Position numbers and translations under genes: made by a program
Shown: positions 50,885 through 60,168 of the stretch, one piece after another
How positions within the stretch are numbered: the stretch's first letter is position 1
Layout of the letters: each line of letters opens with the position of its first letter
Source: UBA1422 sp963676385
GTDB taxonomy: Bacteria; Bacillota; Clostridia; Peptostreptococcales; Anaerovoracaceae
NCBI GenBank assembly: GCA_963676385.2
Contig: CAXXMM010000007.1
Span: 1-64,000, forward strand
Length of the DNA stretch: 64,000 bases
Reading direction: 5' to 3'
The notes under the pieces: model-generated
Seen by the model: only the letters and a program-made list of their open reading frames with translations
Databases searched by the model: none
What the model was told of the DNA's origin: nothing

Positions 50885-51344
50885 GGTTATCCTCCGAAAT
50901 AAGCCGGGAAAGCAGTGCCCAGCATCCTCTCTCAATGTCTCGGTAAGCCTTTTCAAAATTTCGGGTGTACCAGGGATCCGCAATGTCCTTGGCTTCACCG
51001 GTGTATTCCGTTAAAAAGTGAAGTTTGTGGTGGCAGCTTTCCTGGAGAATCCGTTTGGCACTTTTCATATTGTGGTGGTCCATACAAAGGAGCAAATCGT
51101 ATTCTTCTCCGTCTTGGGCCGTGACCTGCCTAGCATGACGGGATTCAAAAGGAATCCCCTTTTCCCGCAGTTTCTTTTGGACAGGAGGATACATATCCCT
51201 TCCCCGCTCGTCCGTGCTGGTGGCGGCGGAGGCAATGGCAAATCGGTGGCTTAGGTCCGCCTGTTCCACCAAGTGTTTCATGATAAATTCCGCCATAGGG
51301 CTTCTGCAAATATTGCCGTGGCAGATGAAGAGAATTTTTGTCAT
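50871..51344 (-). CDS. Low-molecular-weight protein-tyrosine phosphatase
   Basis: A 157-residue LMW-PTP. The P-loop CHGNICRS (C-x5-R, about residues 8-15) and the general-acid loop IADPWYTRNFEKAY (DPWY) are intact, and the length is normal. It dephosphorylates phosphotyrosine or phosphoarginine on proteins. The start at 51344 follows GAAAGAGA. The next gene overlaps its end. A head fragment of a second phosphatase gene is at 52963. Confidence 0.93.
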   Translation of the reverse strand: MTKILFICHGNICRSPMAEFIMKHLVEQADLSHRFAIASAATSTDERGRDMYPPVQKKLREKGIPFESRHARQVTAQDGEEYDLLLCMDHHNMKSAKRILQESCHHKLHFLTEYTGEAKDIADPWYTRNFEKAYRDIERGCWALLSRLISEDNHEGK

Positions 51345-51520
51345 TTCGGTCTCTTTCATAATTTTATTCTTAATCTCCTTTAGTATAGCTTACTCCGCAA
51401 CCAATATTAAATTCATGCCCATTCTCTTGAGGGAGATTTTGTGGTATTGCTTAGTCTCGAAATATATCATAGCAATTGCAATTTAATAATAACAATCTCA
51501 AAATTCACCCCATTTTTATC

Positions 51521-52897
51521 CTAAACTTCAAAATTTGCATAATCGGAAAGCATACTTGATGTGTTTATGATTATTTTTTTTTGATTGCCATTAAATTCAT
51601 ATCCACCTAAGGTCACATTATTATTTCTACCGGTACTGTCAGTAAAAAATATTGCATTATATATTTCAGTGATTTTCTGTTTAGTTGTGACCTGCTTTTT
51701 ATTTTCTACTCTCTCAAACGATTCATCATGCCTCAACGATTTTCTTACTATCCTGTCCTTGAAATCTTCAGTATCTAAAATGATAATAAGAGGCTCTGGA
51801 TTTTTTCCATTAATAAAATCAGTGTATAAAGTAAAGTCAACAATTCGCAAACCAATGACAATCGGTACAACGCACACGAGAATAAGCCATTTTGCTTCCC
51901 CATCTGGGAATGCAAACTCAAAACTCTTGTTGTTATGAGTAGGCTCATATAGAGCGGTCTTTACTTGACGGTAATATCTGCTAATCTCCCTTAATTCCAA
52001 ATGAAAATTATCAATAAAGTTGTTTGCTATCCTCTCCAGGTAATATGTAGAATCTAAACCCATTTTATTATATAGCCCACTCTTATCTGCAGGCGGGAGC
52101 GCAATCCGCAAATCAAAAAATCTGTCCAAATACCTACATGCATCAAAAGAATTTCCATAATAGTGTTTTATTGTATGTTGGAGTTCCTGCAAGTTGACTG
52201 AAAATATAAATGTTATTCTTTCATCGCACAAATAATGCTTAATCTGCTCCAGTAAGTGCACGGCATAACTAGGTTTGCAGCGATCCAATTCATCTATGAA
52301 GACAAACAGCCTGTTACCTCTTTCTTCCAATATTTCTGCAAAAAAGTCTATAAACTTTCCTTCTAATTCCTTTTGTTTTTCAAATTCCTGAAGTGGATCT
52401 TCACTTCTTAAACTATTTAGAATCCCATTTACATTACGTCCCGAAATTGTCTCTATTATTGCACCGGCAACTTTATACAGATTGGTATCAGTATTAAACT
52501 GATACGCAATTCCAAGTTGTTTTGTAATTTCATATATTATAGAGAGTACCGGGTCCATATCATTATCGTTATCCCATGCATCATAGTACACTGCTATATC
52601 ACAATTATCATCCACGCTATTTTTATCTTTACCAAGAGGCAAAGAAGAAATGATTTTCTCTCTCTTTTTTTCATCCATGTCGCTCATTGGATTTTTTGCA
52701 TTGATGACTAGGATTGATTGCTTAACAAAAAATGTTTTCCCGCTACCCCAACTCCCGTCAATTGCAATAGCGCTTAAACTTTCCTGTGCTAATAACAAAT
52801 TATACAAATGAACCAAATCCTTGTTTCGTTGTATTAGATTCTCCTGCAAAGCTTGTATTAGGTTTTCTTCTGTGGGTAAGATTTCAAAACTATTCAA
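51521..52897 (-). CDS. KAP-family P-loop NTPase
   Basis: A 458-residue KAP NTPase: Walker A IDGSWGSGKTFFVKQ near residue 45 and Walker B with sensor region FVFIDELDRCKPSYAVHLLE. Two hydrophobic helices, about residues 330-365, fit the KAP membrane-insertion topology. KAP NTPases act at the membrane and several are found in phage-exclusion loci (for example PifA). There is no obvious operon partner: 219 bp separate it from the deoxyribosyltransferase-like gene. It is an accessory gene placed between an intact and a relic phosphatase. Confidence 0.85.
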   Translation of the reverse strand: MNSFEILPTEENLIQALQENLIQRNKDLVHLYNLLLAQESLSAIAIDGSWGSGKTFFVKQSILVINAKNPMSDMDEKKREKIISSLPLGKDKNSVDDNCDIAVYYDAWDNDNDMDPVLSIIYEITKQLGIAYQFNTDTNLYKVAGAIIETISGRNVNGILNSLRSEDPLQEFEKQKELEGKFIDFFAEILEERGNRLFVFIDELDRCKPSYAVHLLEQIKHYLCDERITFIFSVNLQELQHTIKHYYGNSFDACRYLDRFFDLRIALPPADKSGLYNKMGLDSTYYLERIANNFIDNFHLELREISRYYRQVKTALYEPTHNNKSFEFAFPDGEAKWLILVCVVPIVIGLRIVDFTLYTDFINGKNPEPLIIILDTEDFKDRIVRKSLRHDESFERVENKKQVTTKQKITEIYNAIFFTDSTGRNNNVTLGGYEFNGNQKKIIINTSSMLSDYANFEV

Positions 52898-52962
52898 TTT
52901 TGTCCCCTTTCAAACTTGAAATTTTGTTACTGTGAAAAATATATTATATTATTTGTTTTATA

Positions 52963-52999
52963 GCATGTTGCCGTGGCAAATGAAGATTAGTTTGTGCAT
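52963..52999 (-). pseudogene. Relic: first 11 codons of a second LMW phosphatase gene
   Basis: Reads MHKLIFICHGNML then stop; the intact gene reads TKILFICHGNICR. A ribosome site AAAGG precedes the ATG. The match ends inside the P-loop. Confidence 0.7.
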
Positions 53000-53116
53000 G
53001 TTAGCCTTTCTATGATTTCAATATGAGTGCAATGCTATTTATTCCACATTGCAAAAACAAAAAAATGAATTCCCTACTTTCGCATACATATCCTCAGATA
53101 CCATTCAAACAGCAAA

Positions 53117-54136
53117 CTAATTTTCCAATGAAAAATCAATATTATCTTTGCACTTTACGCTGTTAATGCCTACAGTGGCATCAATTCTTCTTACCAATTT
53201 CTTAACTAATTCTTCCTCGGTATCCCAAACAATCATAGATTTTTGGGAAATATCAAAATGTGGTCGTTTTTCTTTGTGGATATCTTCAAATACATCTTTT
53301 TTACAGCATACGATTACCTGCTTTCCAAGCCCCTGCGCATAACCAGCTTCATAATATGCTCCATAATTCGGAAAAGTAACATCTACAACTATAAATTTGC
53401 TTTTAGAAATATCTGCAAATATTTCTGGAACGATTTGATTGTTGTGTTCCTTTTCATCAATAATGATTTCCTCATAGTGGCACTCACATATTGCCTTTCT
53501 AAATGCTTCTCTAATGCTCTGTGTTTTAATGCAGAACTTCATAGCAATAAATCCCTTGTTCATTGCCTGTTCCTTGTCATATAAATAACTAACTCTGCTC
53601 CATCCAGCAGCAGCAATTGAATATCGATTTTTTTCTTTATCATGTTTGATGTAACCCAATTCTTCAATTAAATGCAATACTGCCCTAGCTTCCGATCTCA
53701 TTTCATCTGGAGTTGTTGAATTACAAAATAATATCCTGGCATTTTTTTCTTCTTCAATGAAATTATCTTGTGGATTATGGTATATACAAGCTAAATTTAA
53801 TAAGATCCTATCTATTTTATTTTCAAAATTAAAAGGATAATTTTGCATATTATTTGCTAAATTAATTTTGGTAGAATCTTGGATATCATTACCTATTTCT
53901 AATTCGCTATAAAAGAATTTCCATTTACACTTTTTATCAGCAATAATCTTGTAGGGAGTTCTTAATAAAATCTCACATATTAGATTATACCTTCTAACCA
54001 CCTCTAACGCAGAACCAGAATCAACTGAATCATGTACTGTAAATTTATGTCCCGATTCACAGTAAATATACTTCCCATCTCCCACATCATTTTTTTTGCA
54101 TTTCAAACTACATATTGGGCAGATATCAGTTTCCAT
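53117..54136 (-). CDS. Zinc-ribbon / nucleoside 2-deoxyribosyltransferase-like protein
   Basis: A 339-residue protein. The N-terminus has CPICSLKCKK and later YCESGH, a likely zinc ribbon. A middle helical and wHTH-like part (RAVLHLIEELGYIKHDKEKN) is followed by a C-terminal domain from about residue 205: GFIAMKF, EHNNQIVPEIFADISKSKFI, VVDVTFPNYGAYYEAGYAQG and CCKKDVFED. These match the nucleoside 2-deoxyribosyltransferase-like (TIR-related NAD/nucleotide-cleaving) fold. The start at 54136 has GGAGGAGA upstream. Such domains act as NAD- or nucleotide-depleting effectors in defence; that role is inferred here. It lies 90 bp after a nuclease-like gene. Confidence 0.75.
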   Translation of the reverse strand: METDICPICSLKCKKNDVGDGKYIYCESGHKFTVHDSVDSGSALEVVRRYNLICEILLRTPYKIIADKKCKWKFFYSELEIGNDIQDSTKINLANNMQNYPFNFENKIDRILLNLACIYHNPQDNFIEEEKNARILFCNSTTPDEMRSEARAVLHLIEELGYIKHDKEKNRYSIAAAGWSRVSYLYDKEQAMNKGFIAMKFCIKTQSIREAFRKAICECHYEEIIIDEKEHNNQIVPEIFADISKSKFIVVDVTFPNYGAYYEAGYAQGLGKQVIVCCKKDVFEDIHKEKRPHFDISQKSMIVWDTEEELVKKLVRRIDATVGINSVKCKDNIDFSLEN

Positions 54137-54226
54137 AATTCTCCTCCATACAATCATAATAACCATAAGTCGCAATAAAAGATGCACCGCTCAGTTCATT
54201 ATTTTTAATCTATTCAATTTCATTTT

Positions 54227-54940
54227 CTATAATTCTGGCCAAACGCATTCGTCAGGTCCAACCCCAAGAGCTTTCTTCCCTGTTAATATCCCAATATGTA
54301 GTTTTTCATCATTTACTATTGTATGGATCTCTTTGAGTATATTTATATAGTCGTTTCTATCCTTTAATGCCACAGCTTTTTCCTTGAGTATAACAACCAT
54401 AAATAGCATTTTATCGCATCCTTCGTTTAAAAATGTATTGATAAGTTGTTGTCTTTTTTCTTCACCAATAAACTTATTATATATTGTCATTATCAATTCA
54501 TCTTTCTCCCACTTCTGTCTACCAGAAACGGCAATTGTTGTGACCTCTACACAATATTTTTTGTTTCCATAAAATGCCACAATATCAGATTGTCGTTTGT
54601 GTTTGTCATGAATAAGTTCAAAATTTATAAATTTCATTTCTCCAAGATAATTGAGAACTCTTACTTCGGCTAAAGCCGCGTCAACCCGGGCTTCATCAAA
54701 ATCATTTACAGAAAGTCCCGTCATCTCAAAAATATAATTTACATCATATCCAGTATGGTTTTCGGCCAATTGAAACATCTTACTTAAGGCCTTTACGGTA
54801 TTGATCTTGTTTTCAAATAGCGCTCGAGTGAGGCTATTTTCCTTTCTGTTATTAATACAATTTTTATAGTAATCTACAAGTGATTTTGGTATATATGGAT
54901 CAGCTTCTAGCTCTAAAATGTTCGATTGTAAGATTTGCAT
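54227..54940 (-). CDS. PD-(D/E)XK-like predicted endonuclease
   Basis: A 237-residue protein. The middle has KRQSDIVAFYGNKKYCVEVT, a PD-(D/E)XK-like core with Asp on one strand and E-x-T on the next (catalytic Lys replaced by Thr, as in some restriction-like folds). A helical N-terminus precedes it. It lies 61 bp after the PLD-helicase gene, in the same direction, and its start at 54940 has GGGAGG. It is probably the nuclease or specificity partner of that helicase. No named family was recognised. Confidence 0.6.
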   Translation of the reverse strand: MQILQSNILELEADPYIPKSLVDYYKNCINNRKENSLTRALFENKINTVKALSKMFQLAENHTGYDVNYIFEMTGLSVNDFDEARVDAALAEVRVLNYLGEMKFINFELIHDKHKRQSDIVAFYGNKKYCVEVTTIAVSGRQKWEKDELIMTIYNKFIGEEKRQQLINTFLNEGCDKMLFMVVILKEKAVALKDRNDYINILKEIHTIVNDEKLHIGILTGKKALGVGPDECVWPEL

Positions 54941-55001
54941 AAATCCTCCCTTCACACATATTCGTGGAACACTATAATACTTATTGTTTGCGCACGACAA
55001 A

Positions 55002-57911
55002 TTATAAATTTAAACTATGTGTCAAATAATCATATATATCCTCCCGCACTGGTGTGTGCAGGAAGTAGTCGATTTCCACGGCGGACTTTTCGGTTCCGGG
55101 CATGATGAATTCTGTTGGTTTGCCTTGGGTTTCCATGGTGCCAAGGAAATAAAACTCCTTTGAAGTATTGTCATCTTTATTCTTACGCACGAAGAGAAGA
55201 ATGATAACACCTCTTTCTTTAGCTTCATAAATTGTTTGCATGTCTTCCGATTCTTTTGTCCTGCCACCCTTGGAAATAGCAATCAACTTGTTTGGAGAAA
55301 CAAAACGATCCTCATATTTTATCGTTGCGGCGATATCTTCATCTTTGTTATAGTTAATGAACACGGGGAAGGTCTTGGTGGTTCGGTCATATTTGTATCC
55401 CCCAATGTTCAGAGGGACTTCTGATTTTTCCCAGTCCATACAGCGGCAAGCGTCTTCATAGGTGTATTTTTGGTACAAGGTAAGGTTAATGTCCCCATAC
55501 CGCTCCTTACAATTTCGCTCATAGTTATCTTTTGTAAGTCCCAAAACTTCTTCCACTAACTTTCTAAAAGTCTGATCTTTTAGGGCTTCCTTGAAGGCCT
55601 TGCTGATTTGGTATTCACCATTTATTTTTTCGATGAATATGCAGTTTTTGTAAGTAGCCTTTCCGCTTCCTGAAGTAAATTCATTGGTACAAATATTGAT
55701 TACGTTGTTGATGGTGTTTTCAGTTGGCAATATGCCATATTCTTCTTTCATTGTAGCGACAAAAGTTTCAACGGGACTCTTCTTGTTTGCCAACAAGACA
55801 CGAAGAAACACCTCTTCATGAATTCTTTTTCCATTGGCAAATTTAACGGATATATATTCCAAGAATTCTTTTTGCAACTCTGTCAGTTCAACATGATACT
55901 CTTTCTCATATTTCTTTAAGTAGTTGTAATATGATCCAAATTTATCAATAAAGCGCAAGATATCAATGGTGCCATGGTTATAGAAATCCTCCATGCTAGG
56001 AATTCTGCCCAGCCGGATTTTCAAATCAGTGTAAGCTTTTTTTAGAAGTTGAACATCTTGGAACCTTGCCTTATCCAAGGCCTGAAAAATTCGTTCTTTT
56101 GTGACTTGGTCAAAGCTTATGGTGGAGCATCCTGGTATAATTCTGCTTCCCTCTAATATGTATTTTCGAATGGTATCTTTGTTGTAGGAATAATCTCCTG
56201 AAAGAGCAATGGGAATCAGATAGTTATTCTTATAATTTCCAATAAAGTCGATCACCACCACATATTCCTTGTTGGGAATACGTCTGAGTCCTCTCCCCAA
56301 CTGCTGCACAAATATAATCGCTGACTGGGTAGGTCGCAGCATCACAATTTGATTGATGGAAGGGATATCCACCCCTTCATTAAAAACATCCACTGTGACC
56401 ACGTAGTCCAGCAGGTCTTCCCCATGATCGGCTTCCAACCGTGCAATGGCCAGTTCTCTTGTATCTTGAGAATCGTCACCTGTCAAGGCTTGGGTCCGAT
56501 AGCCGTTTTTGTTTAGTTCATCAGACAGCCATCTGGCTTCTTCTTTTCGGCTGGTAAAAATCAGACCTTTTACCCGGTCTCCATCATAGCCATAGTATTG
56601 GATTTTTGAAATGATATGTTTGATTCTTTCATCGTTGGTCAAATACTTAAAGTCCGTATCATCCTTGATGACTTCCCCATTCACCGACATTTCGCTGACA
56701 CCAAAGTAATGAAATGGGCAAATCATGTTTTCTTCCATGGCTTGTTTCAGTCGAATTTCATAGGCCACATTATGGTCAAACATGGCAAAAATATCAAACT
56801 CATCATTTCGTTCTGGGGTAGCGGACATGCCAAGCAGAAATTTTGGGTGGAAATAGTTATTTACTTTTTGATAGGTGGAAGCTCCCGCACGGTGGACTTC
56901 ATCAAAGACAATATAGTCAAAATCATCCGGCGCAAATTTCTGAAGCACGTCATCTTTTGACAATGTTTGGATGGTGGAAAAGATAAAATCTGCCTCAAAG
57001 TCTTTGTTGTTACCGCTGAGAATTGCTGTTTTTAGCTCCGACCCAAAAACGCGTCGAAAACTTCGCTGTGCTGATTTTGCAATGGTTTCTCGATGAACGA
57101 TAAATAGGAATTTCTTTGCGCCAGCTTTTAGGGCATCAAAGGCAGCCAGATAGGTCTTTCCCGTTCCTGTGGCAGAAATCAATAGGGCCTTTGTCTCTCC
57201 ACTTTTTCGAAGTCGTTCCAATGATGACAAGGCAGCCACTTGCATTTTGTTCGGGCTGATTCGTCCAATATGTCCTACCCGCTGGATTGCAATATCTTTG
57301 TAACGCCTTTCGTCTTTATAGATTTTGGCATACTCATCAATCCACTCAAGGGTAACCGGGGTGGCCCGTTCATAGATCCCTTCAAACTCATGTAAGGATT
57401 CTTTGACAAGGTTGCCATTCTCGGCAGAAATCACCTTGAGATTCCATTCTTTGTTCAAGCAAAGAGCTGCTTGAGTCAGGTTACTGCTGCCAACGATAAT
57501 GGCGTATTCCGTTCCACGTCTGAATATATAGCCCTTGGAATGAAGGGCAGCTTCCTCTTCCGTAAGAATGCGGAGCTGAATGTTTTTTAGATTTAATAAT
57601 CTGCGTAATGCAGTGGGTTCAGTAAAATTTTGATATTGAGACGCAACAATTTTGCCTTTAACGCCTTTTTGCTCCAGTTCTTTTAGGATATCGCTTAATA
57701 CCGATACCCCGCTGTTGGTGATAAACGCCACAGAAAAGAAAAATTCATCGCACTTGCCAAGCTCCGTGATGATGGAAGACAAAACCTTTTCTCCTTGCTG
57801 ATAATCGTTTACAAGAAGTCTTGGTTTGTATTGTTCAGATACGATGCATTCTTTGTCAATAAAGGCATAACTGGCTCCATTGGCAATCTCAAGATTATTT
57901 CCCAAAACCAT
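55002..57911 (-). CDS. PLD-nuclease / SF2 helicase / DUF3427 protein
   Basis: A 969-residue protein. The N-terminus (about residues 25-190) is a phospholipase D-like nuclease domain with LHSKGYIFRRGTEYAIIVGS followed by SNLT (HxK...GSxN). The helicase follows: Walker A SATGTGKTYLAA near 245, FDEVHRAG (DEAH-type), GMSATP, and QLGRGLRRIPNKEYV (motif VI). The rest, to the end, is a DUF3427-type C-terminal domain. Such fusions occur in restriction-like and anti-phage loci. The start is ATG 57911 or, with better spacing from GGGAGG, TTG 57905; it overlaps the NUDIX gene end by 17 bp. Confidence 0.88.
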   Translation of the reverse strand: MVLGNNLEIANGASYAFIDKECIVSEQYKPRLLVNDYQQGEKVLSSIITELGKCDEFFFSVAFITNSGVSVLSDILKELEQKGVKGKIVASQYQNFTEPTALRRLLNLKNIQLRILTEEEAALHSKGYIFRRGTEYAIIVGSSNLTQAALCLNKEWNLKVISAENGNLVKESLHEFEGIYERATPVTLEWIDEYAKIYKDERRYKDIAIQRVGHIGRISPNKMQVAALSSLERLRKSGETKALLISATGTGKTYLAAFDALKAGAKKFLFIVHRETIAKSAQRSFRRVFGSELKTAILSGNNKDFEADFIFSTIQTLSKDDVLQKFAPDDFDYIVFDEVHRAGASTYQKVNNYFHPKFLLGMSATPERNDEFDIFAMFDHNVAYEIRLKQAMEENMICPFHYFGVSEMSVNGEVIKDDTDFKYLTNDERIKHIISKIQYYGYDGDRVKGLIFTSRKEEARWLSDELNKNGYRTQALTGDDSQDTRELAIARLEADHGEDLLDYVVTVDVFNEGVDIPSINQIVMLRPTQSAIIFVQQLGRGLRRIPNKEYVVVIDFIGNYKNNYLIPIALSGDYSYNKDTIRKYILEGSRIIPGCSTISFDQVTKERIFQALDKARFQDVQLLKKAYTDLKIRLGRIPSMEDFYNHGTIDILRFIDKFGSYYNYLKKYEKEYHVELTELQKEFLEYISVKFANGKRIHEEVFLRVLLANKKSPVETFVATMKEEYGILPTENTINNVINICTNEFTSGSGKATYKNCIFIEKINGEYQISKAFKEALKDQTFRKLVEEVLGLTKDNYERNCKERYGDINLTLYQKYTYEDACRCMDWEKSEVPLNIGGYKYDRTTKTFPVFINYNKDEDIAATIKYEDRFVSPNKLIAISKGGRTKESEDMQTIYEAKERGVIILLFVRKNKDDNTSKEFYFLGTMETQGKPTEFIMPGTEKSAVEIDYFLHTPVREDIYDYLTHSLNL

Positions 57912-58308
57912 CCTCCCGCATTAGCTTCTCGACGATTGGCACGTCAGCAGGTGCCCACTCCAGTTGCAGCAAATCCTTTTTGTCCATCCATTTGAAATCA
58001 ATGTGTTCAGTCAATGTAAATTTGTCAGATTCTACAGGGCACAAGAAGCTGTGCATTTTAATGAAAAAATCCGGATATTGATGTTCAATGGTCAAAAAAG
58101 AATCCACTTTTGATTGTTCCAGTTGAAGCTCCATCTCTTCATCAATCTCCCTAAGCAAGGCAACTTCCGGCGTTTCCCCTGGCTCGATTTTTCCTCCTGG
58201 GAATTCGTACTTGTATGAGATATAATCATAAGTTCCCTTGCCGCGCTGCATGCAAAGGATTTTTTGGTTATACGTGATAATGGCTGCTACAACTTCAATT
58301 GATTTCAT
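57895..58308 (-). CDS. NUDIX hydrolase (MutT-like)
   Basis: A 137-residue MutT-type hydrolase with a full Nudix box, GGKIEPGETPEVALLREIDE followed by EMEL (G-x5-E-x7-R-E-x2-E-E). It hydrolyses a nucleoside diphosphate-linked or oxidised nucleotide. It is the first gene of the helicase operon (17-bp overlap), and the pairing of a DUF3427 helicase with a MutT-like enzyme recurs in other genomes, sometimes as a fusion. In a defence operon it may remove a signal nucleotide or phage-modified nucleotide; this is inference. Confidence 0.88.
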   Translation of the reverse strand: MKSIEVVAAIITYNQKILCMQRGKGTYDYISYKYEFPGGKIEPGETPEVALLREIDEEMELQLEQSKVDSFLTIEHQYPDFFIKMHSFLCPVESDKFTLTEHIDFKWMDKKDLLQLEWAPADVPIVEKLMREDGFGK

Positions 58309-58630
58309 AATGTTCCTTTTTCTTGTAAAAAACAGACCGCACCAAAATCAGGTTCGCTCTGCTCATATAATTGCTATTTCTTTTTCTCTAACTTCATTTT
58401 TCATATGCCCCCCAAGGCTTATATGAACGGCGTGATATGGCTTTCACTCAAGCACCCAACGTATTGATTGTACAATAATAATGTACAAGTATCAAGCCGC
58501 TTTCACGGACTAACTTGTTATTATAAAAACTTTTCCAAAAGGGGAACTTAGGGGTGATAGTTTAGTGTAATCCTTCAAAATCTAAGCTCGCTTAGTTCCC
58601 AGCTCCCTCGCAAATCCATAAAGCTAATAA
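58309..58630. other. Gene-free stretch
   Basis: AT-rich and with no supported gene. No clear terminator or promoter pair stands out. Confidence 0.4.
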
Positions 58631-59116
58631 TTATTTTATCTCTATATCATCAGGTGAAGTTATCTCTATCTCTGGACTGCCTTTATACATTTCAACAGTA
58701 CCGCTTACCTTGATTGTCTCCCCTGCATACATATCTTCTGGTGCACTTGAAAAATTGTCTCGATCCTCTTCCCATATTACTACTGTAAACCGCTCTGCGC
58801 TTGAATAGTCTCCTCCAACATCCAAAAAAGTTGGACTTCCATTGCTTGATTCGGCATAATATGTACTAACAACCGGCCCTTCAACTGTAACATATTCGCC
58901 TACATATTGGTCGGCATCTGACCATGAAACTACATCTGAAAAAGTCCCAATGGTTGATTCAAATTCATCCCCAACATTTGTCGAAGTAGATGGCTCAACA
59001 GCGTTATCACTTGACTCATCGTTTGATGCGCCACAACCGCTAAACGCCAAGATAACAAGTAGCATAATAATAGCAAGCAAAGTAATGTTATTTTTGTTTC
59101 CCAATATTTTTTTCAT
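58631..59116 (-). CDS. OB-fold lipoprotein, unknown function
   Basis: A 161-residue lipoprotein: signal ITLLAIIMLLVILAFSGC, a Ser/Asp-rich linker, then a beta-barrel domain (about residues 60-160) with YVGEYVTVEGPVVSTYYAES and KVSGTVEMYKGSPEIEI, which reads as an OB-fold (tRNA_anti-like). Such lipoproteins are common near cell-surface genes in Bacillota; function is unknown. It runs with a second lipoprotein gene upstream (44-bp gap), in the same direction. Confidence 0.68.
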   Translation of the reverse strand: MKKILGNKNNITLLAIIMLLVILAFSGCGASNDESSDNAVEPSTSTNVGDEFESTIGTFSDVVSWSDADQYVGEYVTVEGPVVSTYYAESSNGSPTFLDVGGDYSSAERFTVVIWEEDRDNFSSAPEDMYAGETIKVSGTVEMYKGSPEIEITSPDDIEIK

Positions 59117-59160
59117 TTCCTCACTTCATTTCTCCCCATACCCACATTGATTTTCCCCCG

Positions 59161-59778
59161 CTATTTCTCCTTCAATTCCTTTGCTACAGAATACAGGTTG
59201 GAGGACACCACGTCCACCAGGTCGTCGTTGAATTCTTTCACGTACCAGGTCCCATCCACTTGTATACATGGGACATCAATGGTTTTTTCTGTATAGCTTT
59301 TGGTGGCGGCTTTGGTGTTTTCTTTGAGGAGTTTGGCCCCCAGTTGAATCATTTCGTTGTTGGTCATTTCTTTTCCCGCCAAGGCAGAAGAAACTGCTTT
59401 TTTGAACAAGCCAACGATGGTCGCTCCAAAAGGCTCTGTTCCATCAATATATTTGCATTTCACAGTAACGGTGGCCTTCTTCCCATCTGTTTTGATTCCG
59501 GTTACTTCATAAGTCATCTTCTTGGCGTTTTCTTTTAGGTAGTCAATGAAAGGTGCTACTGCAGGGTCCTCCGTTTCCTCAAAATATTTGTTTGCAGAAC
59601 CCAAATCTCCTTTGTCGGTTGGGTCCAATGCCTTAGACATCCCATCGCTGTCAAAGTTTTTGGCTGCGGCAAAGAAGTTGTCGATTGCGGTTTCCGGCCT
59701 GTTACCACAACCTGTCATGGCAAACATAAGTGCCAGCACCATAACGGTAACCATAACCGTAACGATTGATTTTTTCAT
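59161..59778 (-). CDS. DUF5105/DUF4878-like lipoprotein
   Basis: A 205-residue lipoprotein with signal MVTVMVLALMFAMTGCGN and NTF2-like features: PETAIDNFFAAAKNFDSDGM, KKMTYEVTGIKTDGKKATVT and VDGTWYVKEFNDDLV. This layout matches DUF4878/DUF5105-type small lipoproteins of unknown function. It is the first of a pair with the OB-fold lipoprotein. The IS30 element lies about 270 bp upstream. Confidence 0.68.
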   Translation of the reverse strand: MKKSIVTVMVTVMVLALMFAMTGCGNRPETAIDNFFAAAKNFDSDGMSKALDPTDKGDLGSANKYFEETEDPAVAPFIDYLKENAKKMTYEVTGIKTDGKKATVTVKCKYIDGTEPFGATIVGLFKKAVSSALAGKEMTNNEMIQLGAKLLKENTKAATKSYTEKTIDVPCIQVDGTWYVKEFNDDLVDVVSSNLYSVAKELKEK

Positions 59779-60140
59779 ATACCGCTCCTCACGTGTGAAG
59801 GATTTAATGTCACCCCTAAATAATTTTCCAAAAAAACAAAGCCAGACGAATATCGCCTAACTTCGATTTGACTTTATATGATTTCTAAGCATCCAATTAT
59901 TCATTGTTTTCCCCACTCAGACACAACATTTATTATACTAGCATTTTATTGATATTTCAATGTGCGATTATTGCTGTCTTGTATGCTTTCATTATGGGAG
60001 ATGGATGTGACGATAAACCGTACAGCAAAGTGCGGATATTAGGCGTTAATTGCAAAACTAAACGCAACTTTTTGTCTACTTTTACTTGTGCAAACTTGCA
60101 TTTACTATTGCAAAGAGTCATTTTTGGATATACTTAATTC

Positions 60141-60153
60141 TGGTTGTCTGACC
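60141..60153 (+). repeat. Subterminal inverted repeat of the IS, left
   Basis: TGGTTGTCTGACC, perfectly complementary to GGTCAGACAACCA at 61479-61491. The two lie 15 bp before the transposase start and 8 bp after its stop. Confidence 0.8.
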
Positions 60154-60168
60154 GGAATGGAGCATATC

